Assembly: GCA_038065515.1 (NCBI GenBank)
Contig: JBBTQV010000030.1
Location: 1-7,361, forward strand
Direction of reading: 5' to 3'
DNA length: 7,361 nucleotides
Source: JAGOPO01 sp038065515
GTDB lineage: Bacteria > Patescibacteriota > Minisyncoccia > 2-02-FULL-40-12 > GWA2-44-9
Below the pieces are notes generated by a model. The model saw only the letters and a list, made by a program, of their open reading frames with translations. It had not been told where the DNA came from and ran no database searches. Positions 1 through 6,178 of this stretch are shown piece by piece (the stretch's first letter is position 1; each line of letters begins with the position of its first letter). The translations under genes and the position numbers were made by a program.

Positions 1-1085
1 GATTCCGCGCGGTAGAACTTGCTGACATGCCCGAGCATGAAGTCCATCTTGCCGGTGCGCTCACCGATGGCGATCATCGAGGTCATCAGCGACGGTATCT
101 GGGTCTTATATTGGCGGAACACATCCGAAACACTCCCTCCCCCGCGGACCTCCTCTTCGGCATGCAGGAGAATGTCGCGGTATACGACATTGTCCACGAT
201 GTCGCCGGTAACCCGCAGAGCGTCAAGAATGGCGATGTCTGATTTGATAAGCGTCGCCATGTTCTCGGCAATGCGTGACAGATAGAGCGATTTGAGAATG
301 ACGCCGAACGCCGGTATCCGCATCTTGAATTTGTCCCACCACTCTCGCCCGTCGGGCGTGCGGATCCACTGGAGAGAGCCGACCACGACGACGATAAGGA
401 ACGCGATAATCAGCAAAATATAACTGTTGGCAAAATCGGTGACGGCGATAAGCGCACGCGTTGTAATGGGCAGTTGCACATCGCCGGCCTCCTTGAAAAT
501 CACCAGCAGTTGCGGCAGGACATACACCACCATAATCATCGCCACCGCGACCATCGCGAAGATGACGAACACGGGATACGCCAACGCATTGCGCACCTTG
601 CTGGTGATAGCTTGGTTGCGTTCCAGATAGTCGGCGAGATACAACAGTGACTGCTGGAGGCGGCCAGAGATCTCACCGGCACGGATGAGTTTGACATAGA
701 ATTGCGTGAACAGTTTCGGGTGCTCCGCAAACGCCGCCGACAATGAAGAACCGCCCTCGAGTTTGTCACTGATGTCGGCGATTATTTTGGAAAATATCGG
801 ATTGTCGCTCTGGTTTGCCAGTGTCCGGATGCCTTCGGCGAGCGGAACATCGGCCTCAATGAGCGTGGACAACTGGCGTGTGAATATCACCACATCCCGC
901 GTTTTCGGACGGTTGAAAAACCGCATGATGTCGCTCCCAAGCACGCCCCGTTCGGTGGACGCCAGAGACAACACGACAAATCCCCGGCCGTGCAGCTCGG
1001 CAACGGCCGCATTCTCATCGGATGCCTCGATAAGCCCGTTTGAGACGACGCCGTCCTGTGCTTTGACTTGGTATGAGAATTGCAT
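1..1085 (-). CDS. pilC: Type IV pilus inner-membrane platform protein PilC (GspF family), 3' end outside the window
   Basis: PilC is the polytopic membrane protein at the base of the pilus machine; it couples the cytoplasmic ATPase to pilin insertion and removal. Reading the minus strand from the ATG at 1085 gives 361 residues before the window edge. The N-terminus has the usual short beta-rich module (MQFSYQVKAQDG, with the G-x-I-E-A turn near residue 18). A first GspF domain covers about residues 64-190, with the conserved stretch FYVKLIRAGEISGRL at 129-143 and a hydrophobic segment at about 172-197. A second hydrophobic segment lies at about 221-240. The second GspF domain begins near 265 and repeats the signature as MIAIGERTGKM (337-347). 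Family members are about 400 residues long, so roughly 40 residues and the last membrane helix are missing only because of the window edge. The start lies 7 nt after the pilB stop with no clear ribosome binding site, suggesting translational coupling to pilB. Confidence 0.95.
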   Translation of the reverse strand, partial: MQFSYQVKAQDGVVSNGLIEASDENAAVAELHGRGFVVLSLASTERGVLGSDIMRFFNRPKTRDVVIFTRQLSTLIEADVPLAEGIRTLANQSDNPIFSKIIADISDKLEGGSSLSAAFAEHPKLFTQFYVKLIRAGEISGRLQQSLLYLADYLERNQAITSKVRNALAYPVFVIFAMVAVAMIMVVYVLPQLLVIFKEAGDVQLPITTRALIAVTDFANSYILLIIAFLIVVVVGSLQWIRTPDGREWWDKFKMRIPAFGVILKSLYLSRIAENMATLIKSDIAILDALRVTGDIVDNVVYRDILLHAEEEVRGGGSVSDVFRQYKTQIPSLMTSMIAIGERTGKMDFMLGHVSKFYRAE

Positions 1086-1092
1086 ATCGGCA

Positions 1093-2874
1093 CTATTGGC
1101 TCATAGCTAATGACTTCTCCTCTTCGTCCCGTGCGCTCTGCGCAACTTCCAGCAACTCCTCCAGCGAGCTGATGCCGTCGAGCACCTTGGTGATGCCATC
1201 CTGGAACATCGTCGACATCCCCTGCCGGTGCGCCTCTTCTCGCAGGGCGGACTCGGAAAGGTTCCCTAAAATAATTTTTTCCAGTTCATCGGTCATCTTC
1301 AGCATTTCAAAGACGGCGATGCGTCCCTTGAACGCTTTCCCCCCGCACTCCTTGCAGGGATTTTTTGTGTTCGGCCGGTAGAGCTCATGGTGCGGCTTGA
1401 GATACGGAGCGGCAATCGGTGCCGGCATTGCCGCCAGTGCATCGCTGATAATTTTTTCCTCGGCCGCATTGGCCATATCTTTGATTTTGCAGGTCGGGCA
1501 CAGCCGGCGCAACAGGCGTTGCGCCACCGCGAGGTTGAGCACCGGCGGCAGAAGATATTTTTCCACGCCCATGTCCACGAGGCGCGGGATGACGCCCAAT
1601 GCGTCGTTGGTGTGCAGGGTTGAGAGCACGATATGCCCAGTCAATGCCGCCTGCACCGCAAGACCTGCGGTTTCACGGTCGCGGATCTCACCGACCATCA
1701 CGACATCCGGGTCTTGGCGCAGAATGGAACGCAGTCCGTTGGCGAATGTGTAGCCAATCTCGTCGTGCGTCTGGGACTGGTTGACTCCGTCAATGAAATA
1801 CTCGATTGGGTCTTCAAGCGTGACGATATTTATCTCTTCCGTGTTCATCTGCTTCAGAATGCCGGCAATGGTGGTCGATTTTCCCGAACCGGTCGGCCCC
1901 GTGATGAGAATGATACCAAACGGGCGCTGGATGGCTTCCTGCAGAAGCTCGTTACTGCGGCCCGTCACGCCCAACATCGCCAGATCGATGCGGCTGGAGA
2001 GCGGGTCAAGGATGCGCATCACCACCTTCTCTCCTGCTTTGGTGGGAAAGGTGCTGACACGGAAATCGAATTTCATTTTTCCCTGGAAAATACTGAAGCG
2101 GCCGTCCTGCGGCACGCGCATCTCATCGATTTTCAGATTGGACAGTATCTTGATGCGCGTTACGACTGACATGTGCAGATTCTTGGGAAGATTCAAAACG
2201 CTCTGCAGAATGCCATCGATACGGAATCTGACCCGCGTGTGGTCATCGAACGGCTCGATGTGGATGTCCGATGCTCTGCTCTCGATGCCATAGTTGAGCA
2301 TCGCCGAGACCACCTTGGTAACGGGACTTTCCGCGGTGATCTGGTCCAGCGACAGCTCCTCTTCCACGCCGCCCACCTCTTTTCCTGCCTCTTCGGCGAT
2401 GGACTGCAGGGCCTTGCCCACCTCTCCGGTGAGCGATTTGAATTTCTTGAGCGTCGCGCCGAAATCTTTGTAGGTGATAACGAATTTCTCCAGCTTCAGT
2501 CCCTTGTCAGACGAGATGAATTTGAGTGCTTCGAGCGCGTTGATGTCTTCGGGGTCGATGATGCCGACCTTCAGCACTCCGCCGCCCACTGCAAAGGGAA
2601 CCACACGATAAAACCCCGCGACATCCTCGCTGATTTCCTGAAAAGCATTGGGGTCGGGCTCCGTCTTTTCCAAGTCCACCTGCGGAATGCGGTACAGGTC
2701 GCTCTTGAACTTCGCAAGCTCGGCATCGGACATCACACCCGATTCGATGATTGCCGCGCCGACATCCTTGCCCTCTTTGAGCGCACCCGCAACCAGCGCA
2801 TCAGCATCCGCCTTCGATAAGCGGCTGATGCGCACCAATTCGTTGATGAGTGTTTGTGGGACTTTGCCCGCCAT
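1093..2874 (-). CDS. pilB: Type IV pilus extension ATPase PilB (GspE/PilB family)
   Basis: This cytoplasmic hexameric ATPase powers pilus extension through PilC. The protein has 593 residues, normal for PilB. Residues 1-150 form the N-terminal GspE/MshEN-type region, including the stretch VGIIDPED near 103-110. Residues about 180-300 are the N2 domain (SRASDIHIEP at 199-208, with arginine-rich RVRFRIDG). The Walker A motif GPTGSGKST is at 326-334, the Asp box VTLEDPIEY at 351-359, the Walker B region VVMVGEIRDRETA at 391-403 and the His box STLHTND at 418-424. Two CxxC pairs (C459/C462 and C507/C510) form the zinc-binding tetracysteine site typical of PilB/GspE and absent from the retraction ATPase PilT. 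This, and the position before pilC, make PilB the better call than PilT. The ATG at 2874 lies 11 nt after the preceding gene and has no Shine-Dalgarno. All key catalytic residues appear intact. Confidence 0.97.
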   Translation of the reverse strand: MAGKVPQTLINELVRISRLSKADADALVAGALKEGKDVGAAIIESGVMSDAELAKFKSDLYRIPQVDLEKTEPDPNAFQEISEDVAGFYRVVPFAVGGGVLKVGIIDPEDINALEALKFISSDKGLKLEKFVITYKDFGATLKKFKSLTGEVGKALQSIAEEAGKEVGGVEEELSLDQITAESPVTKVVSAMLNYGIESRASDIHIEPFDDHTRVRFRIDGILQSVLNLPKNLHMSVVTRIKILSNLKIDEMRVPQDGRFSIFQGKMKFDFRVSTFPTKAGEKVVMRILDPLSSRIDLAMLGVTGRSNELLQEAIQRPFGIILITGPTGSGKSTTIAGILKQMNTEEINIVTLEDPIEYFIDGVNQSQTHDEIGYTFANGLRSILRQDPDVVMVGEIRDRETAGLAVQAALTGHIVLSTLHTNDALGVIPRLVDMGVEKYLLPPVLNLAVAQRLLRRLCPTCKIKDMANAAEEKIISDALAAMPAPIAAPYLKPHHELYRPNTKNPCKECGGKAFKGRIAVFEMLKMTDELEKIILGNLSESALREEAHRQGMSTMFQDGITKVLDGISSLEELLEVAQSARDEEEKSLAMSQ

Positions 2875-2885
2875 CGGTTACAGAA

Positions 2886-3152
2886 TTATTGAAACGGATT
2901 GTCTTTTCCGCCGCCACTCGCCTGGACAGGCAGAGATCCGAAGACACGCAATGCCTTGTACTGCTCGCTGGAAAAGACGGACTCGTCGATACGCGCTCCC
3001 TGCAAGTTCTTCAACGATGTCAGCAGAAAACGGTTGTCCAGCACCGGCACGGCGGCTGACGGATCGGACTGCATGGTGTAGAGGTAGCCCGTGATAAAAC
3101 CGAACGCCATGATGACATACAGGAGTATTTTACTTGGTTTCGTAGTCGGCAT
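2886..3152 (-). CDS. Small one-pass membrane protein in the pilP position of the pilus operon
   Basis: This 88-residue protein lies between pilO and pilB, 8 nt after pilO and 11 nt before pilB, so it is almost surely part of the pilus operon. It has a short basic N-terminus (MPTTKPSK), one membrane segment at about 9-26 and an outward-facing tail. The tail has a conserved-looking block (LDNRFLLTSLKNL followed by ARIDESVFSSEQYKAL) and ends in GGGKDNPFQ. From memory, small proteins in Patescibacterial pilus operons often carry a pattern of the type LD-x-x-F ... F-x-x-L followed by a C-terminal NPF. By position it may be a reduced analogue of the lipoprotein PilP, which binds PilN/PilO, but there is no lipobox cysteine and no visible PilP beta domain. 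The function is inferred from context. A short palindrome lies in the Gly/Ser linker at 2920-2931. Confidence 0.8.
   Translation of the reverse strand: MPTTKPSKILLYVIMAFGFITGYLYTMQSDPSAAVPVLDNRFLLTSLKNLQGARIDESVFSSEQYKALRVFGSLPVQASGGGKDNPFQ
2920..2931. repeat. Short palindrome in the pilP-position gene, possibly related to the pilM element
   Basis: GCCTG and CAGGC flank a 2-nt centre. The coding strand reads SLPVQASG, close to SLPTGQAG in PilM, and the element also lies in a variable Gly/Ser linker. It could be a shortened copy of the same element family. The match is short and may be chance. Confidence 0.4.
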
Positions 3153-3160
3153 GATAGGTT

Positions 3161-3688
3161 CTACTTAAGAAAATACGAATCCGCTTTGACCGAATACCGG
3201 AGCTGTCCGGACGACCGGTCGGCCGAGACCTGAATGCTCCCCACATTCAGAATGCGTACATACTGCTCAAGACTGCCAAGGAAACTGCGCAGTGATGGAT
3301 ATGAGCCGCTCATCTCGAGCGACAGCGAAAGCGTTTTGTACGGGTCGGTGTCTTTTCCCTTGACCTCCGCAATTTGCACCTGCGCAAGCTGGACGCCCGA
3401 ATTCTGGGCGATATCCTGTACCGCCGACACCAGTTCCGCAGTGTTTTTCTTCACCGGTACCAGCTGGATAAAGTTCCGGCCCGCATCGCCACTGATAGCA
3501 GCCTGATATTTCGTGTACTCTTGGCCTGCACCGGTAAGAATGGCGGTGCGGGTATCCAGCAGTTGTTGGCGTTCGCTCAAAGCCGACCGCAAGGCGCTCG
3601 TTTCCTGCCACGATCCATACACGGCCGGCCAGAAAAAGAACAGTGCGATGGCAAGCGTGAATGCTCCGAATATGTTCTTAGGGCTCAT
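3161..3688 (-). CDS. pilO: Type IV pilus alignment protein PilO
   Basis: PilO pairs with PilN in the inner-membrane alignment complex that links cytoplasmic PilM to the rest of the machine. This 175-residue protein has a short N-terminus, one membrane helix at about 6-25, a coiled-coil-like stretch at about 28-65 (LRSALSERQQLLDTRTAIL) and a ferredoxin-like domain from about 75 to the end. The core motif GSYPSLRSFLGSLEQYVRILNV (128-149) matches the G-x-Y-x-x-L-x-x-FL-x-x-LE-x-x-x-RI pattern of PilO. Sequence identity to Gram-negative PilO is probably low, as is usual for this family, but order and topology support the call. The start codon lies one base after the pilN stop, a strong sign of coupled translation. 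Confidence 0.9.
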   Translation of the reverse strand: MSPKNIFGAFTLAIALFFFWPAVYGSWQETSALRSALSERQQLLDTRTAILTGAGQEYTKYQAAISGDAGRNFIQLVPVKKNTAELVSAVQDIAQNSGVQLAQVQIAEVKGKDTDPYKTLSLSLEMSGSYPSLRSFLGSLEQYVRILNVGSIQVSADRSSGQLRYSVKADSYFLK

Positions 3689-3689
3689 A

Positions 3690-4262
3690 TTATTTTTTCG
3701 GTTGCTGTTTCGTCAGCATCGCCTTGGTGTCGATAATGAGGTCTCCGTCGAACTCGACGGTCCCCTGCGATGTCGCTTTGATGGTCTTGATTGAAATGTC
3801 GTTCACACCGGTCGCGGCAACGAACGCCGCGAGCTGGCGGGCAACCGATGCGTAACTGTCGGTCGTTGCGCGGAATGATATCGTCCCTTTCGTGGCCGTT
3901 GCTTCCATCTGCGTCAGCGTCACGGACGATTGCATCATCTGCTGCATGCGCGCAAGAGCCTGCGACCAGTATAGTTTATTGAACAGTAAATCCTTCATGA
4001 TGCGGGACTGCTTGGATGCGTTGACGAGCTCCTGCTCCTGTTGTTTGTTGCGGGCGTTCTCGCTGACACTCATCTGCCCGTCGATTGCATCGATGTTATC
4101 GCGTATATTTGCGCGCCACCCCGCCAAGGTGGCACTGATGACAAGAAAAACAGCGCCCAATGCGACGGCCGCGTAGAAATACGAGTTACCGCTCGTATAG
4201 GATGCCAGCGTCGGTCGGCGCTGGGTTTCGGGAAGCAGTTGTACCCCTCCTTTATATGGCAT
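3690..4262 (-). CDS. pilN: Type IV pilus alignment protein PilN
   Basis: PilN is a one-pass membrane protein whose short cytoplasmic N-terminal peptide docks in a groove of PilM. This 190-residue protein begins MPYKGGVQLLPETQRR; VQLLP at 7-11 corresponds to the INLLP docking motif. A membrane helix lies at about 29-48, a charged coiled-coil-like region at about 52-95, and a ferredoxin-like domain from about 110 to 178, followed by a lysine-rich end. It starts 27 nt after pilM, the largest gap in the operon, and that gap holds an extended -10 promoter-like sequence. Codons 4-7 contain a strong Shine-Dalgarno-like run, AAAGGAGGGG (4253-4244), seven bases before an in-frame CTG (4238). I keep the ATG start because the CTG would cut off the first half of the docking motif. 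Confidence 0.9.
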   Translation of the reverse strand: MPYKGGVQLLPETQRRPTLASYTSGNSYFYAAVALGAVFLVISATLAGWRANIRDNIDAIDGQMSVSENARNKQQEQELVNASKQSRIMKDLLFNKLYWSQALARMQQMMQSSVTLTQMEATATKGTISFRATTDSYASVARQLAAFVAATGVNDISIKTIKATSQGTVEFDGDLIIDTKAMLTKQQPKK

Positions 4263-4276
4263 CTGAAATCGCTTTT

Positions 4277-4285
4277 ATTATATCA
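4277..4285 (-). promoter_or_regulatory. Extended -10 promoter-like element before pilN
   Basis: Read on the minus strand, the pilM-pilN gap contains TGATATAAT: a perfect TATAAT preceded by the TG of an extended -10. No matching -35 lies 16-18 nt upstream, which extended -10 promoters can tolerate. The predicted transcript start is about 8 nt before the pilN ATG, so the mRNA would be nearly leaderless. It may be an internal promoter, or a chance A/T-rich match. Confidence 0.4.
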
Positions 4286-4289
4286 TGTG

Positions 4290-5405
4290 TCAAACTTCGC
4301 GCATCGCACATCCCACCGCAATCGAAAGCGTATTGCTCAATGTCTGCAGCAGCGGCGTCAGTTCGGGCGGATAGATGAGACGCGCGAACACATTGCCGAT
4401 AAGCACATCGCGCGGAATGCGCTGTTTTACATACTGCGAAAGCCCCGGCATATTCGCCAATCCTCCAATGAGCACCAGCCGGCTGATGCGTGCACCCCGC
4501 GCCTGCTCGAACGACTCGATCGTTTTCTTGGTTTCAAACAGCATCATATCCACCAGCGGCATCATTGTGGCGCGGGCCCGGTTTTCGGGATTATCTATCA
4601 ATCCGTATTTCCGCTTGAGGCCCTCGGCCTGATCGGCACCGATGCCCAACGCGGTGGCAATTGCTTTCGTCATTTCATATCCTCCAATCTCATAATTATG
4701 ACTCACCCGCTCGTACCCCTTACTGACCACCAGAATCGACGAGCTGCGTCCGCCGACATTCAAAACAGCCGTGGCAGAGAGATCATTCCCTAACAGCGCA
4801 CGCACGAGACTGGAATTTTCGAGCTCAAGCGCAAGCAGATTCACGCCTGCGGCCTTCATGATGCGTTGGTAGCGAGCCGTTTCGTCTTTGGGTACTGCCG
4901 CGAGGAATACCTCAACGGTGACGCCTGCCTGTCCGGTAGGCAGGCTTGTACCCAGCATGGCGGGAGTCGTCGGTAGCGGCGTTGACTCCCCTCTTGCACC
5001 GACGACGCCGATAATGGACCAATCCAGCACCACCTGGTCCAACGGAACGGGAATATATTTTCGCGCCTCAAACGGAATCGTCTTTGCTAGGTCTTCCTCG
5101 GTCGTGTACGGCATCTCGATAACCGTGGCAAATGTGGAAAACGACGAGATCGCCGCAACCGCATCGTGGCTCTTCATGCCGGATGACTGCAGGATGTTCT
5201 TGATTGCTTGTGCAATTTCCGCGTCGGACAAATCCATCACCGTTTTCGCGGTGTCGGCCGCGCCCTCAATGCCGTGTAGTTCGTAGGTGCCGTAGTTTTC
5301 CAATTTCCAACGACCGCCCTCTTGTGACAACTCAACCACCTTAATCGACGAGGTGCCGATATCGATGCCAAGCTTACTCTTTGGCTTGAAGAGGTTGAAC
5401 GCCAT
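4290..5405 (-). CDS. pilM: Type IV pilus assembly protein PilM (actin-like ATPase)
   Basis: PilM is a cytoplasmic actin/FtsA-like protein that binds the PilN N-terminus and links the alignment complex to the motor. From the ATG at 5405 the protein has 371 residues. The phosphate-1 motif is GIDIGTSSIKVVEL (13-26), the phosphate-2 region is AVLNVGGRSSSILVV (213-227), and the adenosine motif is LVLIGGLANMPGL (310-322). RKYIPVPLDQVVLDW (115-129) is typical of PilM. An in-frame ATG at 5429 would add MRGILYLS, but this would place the promoter-like TGGTATACT inside the gene, and MAFNLFKPKSKLGIDIG is the usual type of PilM start. The linker at about 137-163 (GARGESTPLPTTPAMLGTSL and onward) is longer than I expect and contains a palindromic element that encodes SLPTGQAG (154-161). 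It ends in TGA, so TGA is a stop in this organism. Confidence 0.95.
   Translation of the reverse strand: MAFNLFKPKSKLGIDIGTSSIKVVELSQEGGRWKLENYGTYELHGIEGAADTAKTVMDLSDAEIAQAIKNILQSSGMKSHDAVAAISSFSTFATVIEMPYTTEEDLAKTIPFEARKYIPVPLDQVVLDWSIIGVVGARGESTPLPTTPAMLGTSLPTGQAGVTVEVFLAAVPKDETARYQRIMKAAGVNLLALELENSSLVRALLGNDLSATAVLNVGGRSSSILVVSKGYERVSHNYEIGGYEMTKAIATALGIGADQAEGLKRKYGLIDNPENRARATMMPLVDMMLFETKKTIESFEQARGARISRLVLIGGLANMPGLSQYVKQRIPRDVLIGNVFARLIYPPELTPLLQTLSNTLSIAVGCAMREV
4923..4945. repeat. Palindromic element in frame within pilM
   Basis: Arms GCCTGCCT (4923-4930) and AGGCAGGC (4938-4945) are perfect 8-bp inverted repeats around the 7-nt loop GTCCGGT. On the coding strand it gives SLPTGQAG in a variable, Ser/Thr/Pro-rich linker of PilM. 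From memory, not checked, closely similar palindromes encoding LPTGQAG- or LPTGRQAG-like peptides recur in many Parcubacterial proteins, in the manner of Rickettsia palindromic elements. Confidence 0.7.
4962..4990. repeat. 7-bp inverted repeat in the PilM variable linker
   Basis: GGGAGTC (4962-4968) and GACTCCC (4984-4990) are separated by 15 nt. They lie 17 nt from the SLPTGQAG-encoding palindrome, in the same variable linker (GESTPLPTTP). This may be another trace of inserted repeat sequence. Confidence 0.35.
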
Positions 5406-5423
5406 AGACAAATAAAGTATACC
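5395..5423 (+). promoter_or_regulatory. Candidate comFC promoter, overlapping the pilM promoter
   Basis: TTGAAC (5395-5400) and TATACC (5418-5423) are separated by exactly 17 nt; each matches the sigma-70 consensus at 4 of 6 bases. A start near 5430 would give a leader of about 20 nt before the GTG at 5450. The -10 overlaps the minus-strand -10 of pilM (5421-5416), so the two directions may compete for RNA polymerase. Confidence 0.4.
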
Positions 5424-5424
5424 A
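5416..5424 (-). promoter_or_regulatory. Extended -10 promoter of the pilus operon (pilM)
   Basis: The minus strand reads TGGTATACT just upstream of the pilM ATG at 5405: TATACT (5/6 to consensus) with the extended TG. No good -35 is seen. The expected transcript start, about 7 nt downstream, leaves a leader of only about 4 nt. This is the only promoter-like site in front of the operon, and it supports the downstream ATG as the real pilM start. Confidence 0.5.
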
Positions 5425-5429
5425 CGCAT

Positions 5430-5443
5430 ACCGTTCCTACGGT
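5430..5443. promoter_or_regulatory. Short inverted repeat between pilM and comFC
   Basis: ACCGT and ACGGT are separated by TCCT, giving a 5-bp stem with a 4-nt loop. It lies between the shared promoter region and the comFC start. It could be a small operator or an RNA hairpin at the 5' end of the comFC mRNA, but a repeat this short can be chance. Confidence 0.2.
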
Positions 5444-5449
5444 TACCTT

Positions 5450-6115
5450 GTGGATTACCTCAATCATACACTGCGCTGGTTCGCGGAACTGCTCTGGCCC
5501 TCCCGGTGCGCGGCGTGTTCAACGCTGGGCGCGGTCTTGTGCGGTGCGTGCCTAGCAACGCTTACGCCGCTGAACGAACGCGGCCGCACGCAAAGCGCGT
5601 ATCTGGACTCGCTCACCGCGGCATCACCGATGCGCGGCACAATGGAGATTCTCATCTATGCGCTCAAATACCGCGGCATGCAGCAGCTTGCCATTCCACT
5701 GGGCGATTGGATGGCCGGGGTTATCGGTCTGCGAAGGGACACCGCACGGATGTTCGGCGCCAATCCCCTCATCGTTCCCGTCCCGCTTCACCCGAGCCGT
5801 CTGCGTGAACGCGACTACAATCAGGCCGCACTGCTGGCCCGTCAGCTTGCCATCGTGTCAATGGGCACCATTGACACGATGGCCCTGGCGCGCGTACGGA
5901 AAACGCATAGCCAGGTTCGCACGCATTCGCGCGTTGAGCGTCTGGACAACATGCGCGGAGCGTTTGCGGTTGTACACCCAGAAACGGTTACCGACCGTGA
6001 TATCGTGCTCGTTGATGATGTCTGCACCACCGGCGCAACGCTGGAAGACTGCGCACGCGCTCTGAAAGAATCCGGCGCGCGCTTGGTCTCGGCCATCGTC
6101 CTTGCGCGGGGATGA
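5450..6115 (+). CDS. comFC: ComFC-type phosphoribosyltransferase-fold protein (competence, amidophosphoribosyltransferase-like)
   Basis: ComFC/GntX-family proteins are needed for natural transformation in several bacteria, acting on incoming single-stranded DNA in the cytoplasm; the reaction is not settled. The 221-residue product begins at a GTG. A four-cysteine zinc finger lies near the N-terminus (C20, C23, C31, C34). Then comes the family core: YALKYRGMQQLAIPLG (70-85), VPVPLHPSRLRERDYNQ (109-125), a Q-x-x-x-x-x-R-x-x-N-x-x-GAF block (155-172) and the PRPP loop DIVLVDDVCTTGATLE (184-199). Length and order match full-length ComFC. There is no Shine-Dalgarno before the GTG; a -35/-10 pair at 5395-5423 could drive it. 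It is divergent from the pilus operon, which fits a role in pilus-linked DNA uptake. Codons for residues 134-145 form a perfect hairpin (5849-5883); the protein length around it still looks normal. Confidence 0.93.
   Translation: MDYLNHTLRWFAELLWPSRCAACSTLGAVLCGACLATLTPLNERGRTQSAYLDSLTAASPMRGTMEILIYALKYRGMQQLAIPLGDWMAGVIGLRRDTARMFGANPLIVPVPLHPSRLRERDYNQAALLARQLAIVSMGTIDTMALARVRKTHSQVRTHSRVERLDNMRGAFAVVHPETVTDRDIVLVDDVCTTGATLEDCARALKESGARLVSAIVLARG
5849..5883. repeat. Perfect 16-bp inverted repeat with 3-nt loop inside comFC
   Basis: Left arm GCCATCGTGTCAATGG (5849-5864), loop GCA (5865-5867), right arm CCATTGACACGATGGC (5868-5883): all 16 pairs are Watson-Crick. The next pair outward (T/C) does not match. 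The element is read in frame and encodes AIVSMGTIDTMA (residues 134-145 of ComFC). No T-run follows the stem, so it is not a standard terminator. No second copy is present in the window. Confidence 0.9.
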
Positions 6116-6170
6116 GGTATTCATAAACAGCTCGCGACCTGTTCGATATGTGCCGAATAGTTGCTTTTGT

Positions 6171-6178
6171 GCTAGTAT
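6171..6178 (+). promoter_or_regulatory. Candidate extended -10 promoter of the LAGLIDADG gene
   Basis: TGCTAGTAT (the first T at 6170) has the extended TG motif and a 4/6 match to TATAAT (6173-6178). Only 6 nt separate it from the ATG at 6185, so the transcript would begin at or near the start codon. A GGAG (6179-6182) lies just 2 nt before the ATG, too close to work as a normal ribosome binding site. Confidence 0.35.

Noticed and set aside
1633..2820. Long plus-strand open frames opposite pilB
   Set aside because: pilB is intact with all its ATPase motifs on the other strand; the antisense products show no domains and overlap each other.
4277..4293. TTGACA (minus strand 4293-4288) next to TATAAT before pilN as a full sigma-70 promoter
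   Set aside because: The spacer is only 5 nt, far too short. Only the extended -10 part is retained as a candidate.
4041..4793. 250-residue plus-strand open frame opposite pilN and pilM
   Set aside because: It lies antisense to well-supported pil genes, spans their junction, and its product is rich in His/Arg with no recognisable motif; it is a shadow of G/C-rich coding DNA.
5403..5429. Upstream pilM start giving MRGILYLS before MAFNLF
   Set aside because: It would overlap the predicted -10 element, has no ribosome binding site, and adds residues not expected before the PilM N-terminus.
6126..6143. Terminator for comFC from AACAG and CTGTT
   Set aside because: A 5-bp stem with an 8-nt loop and no T-run is too weak to call.
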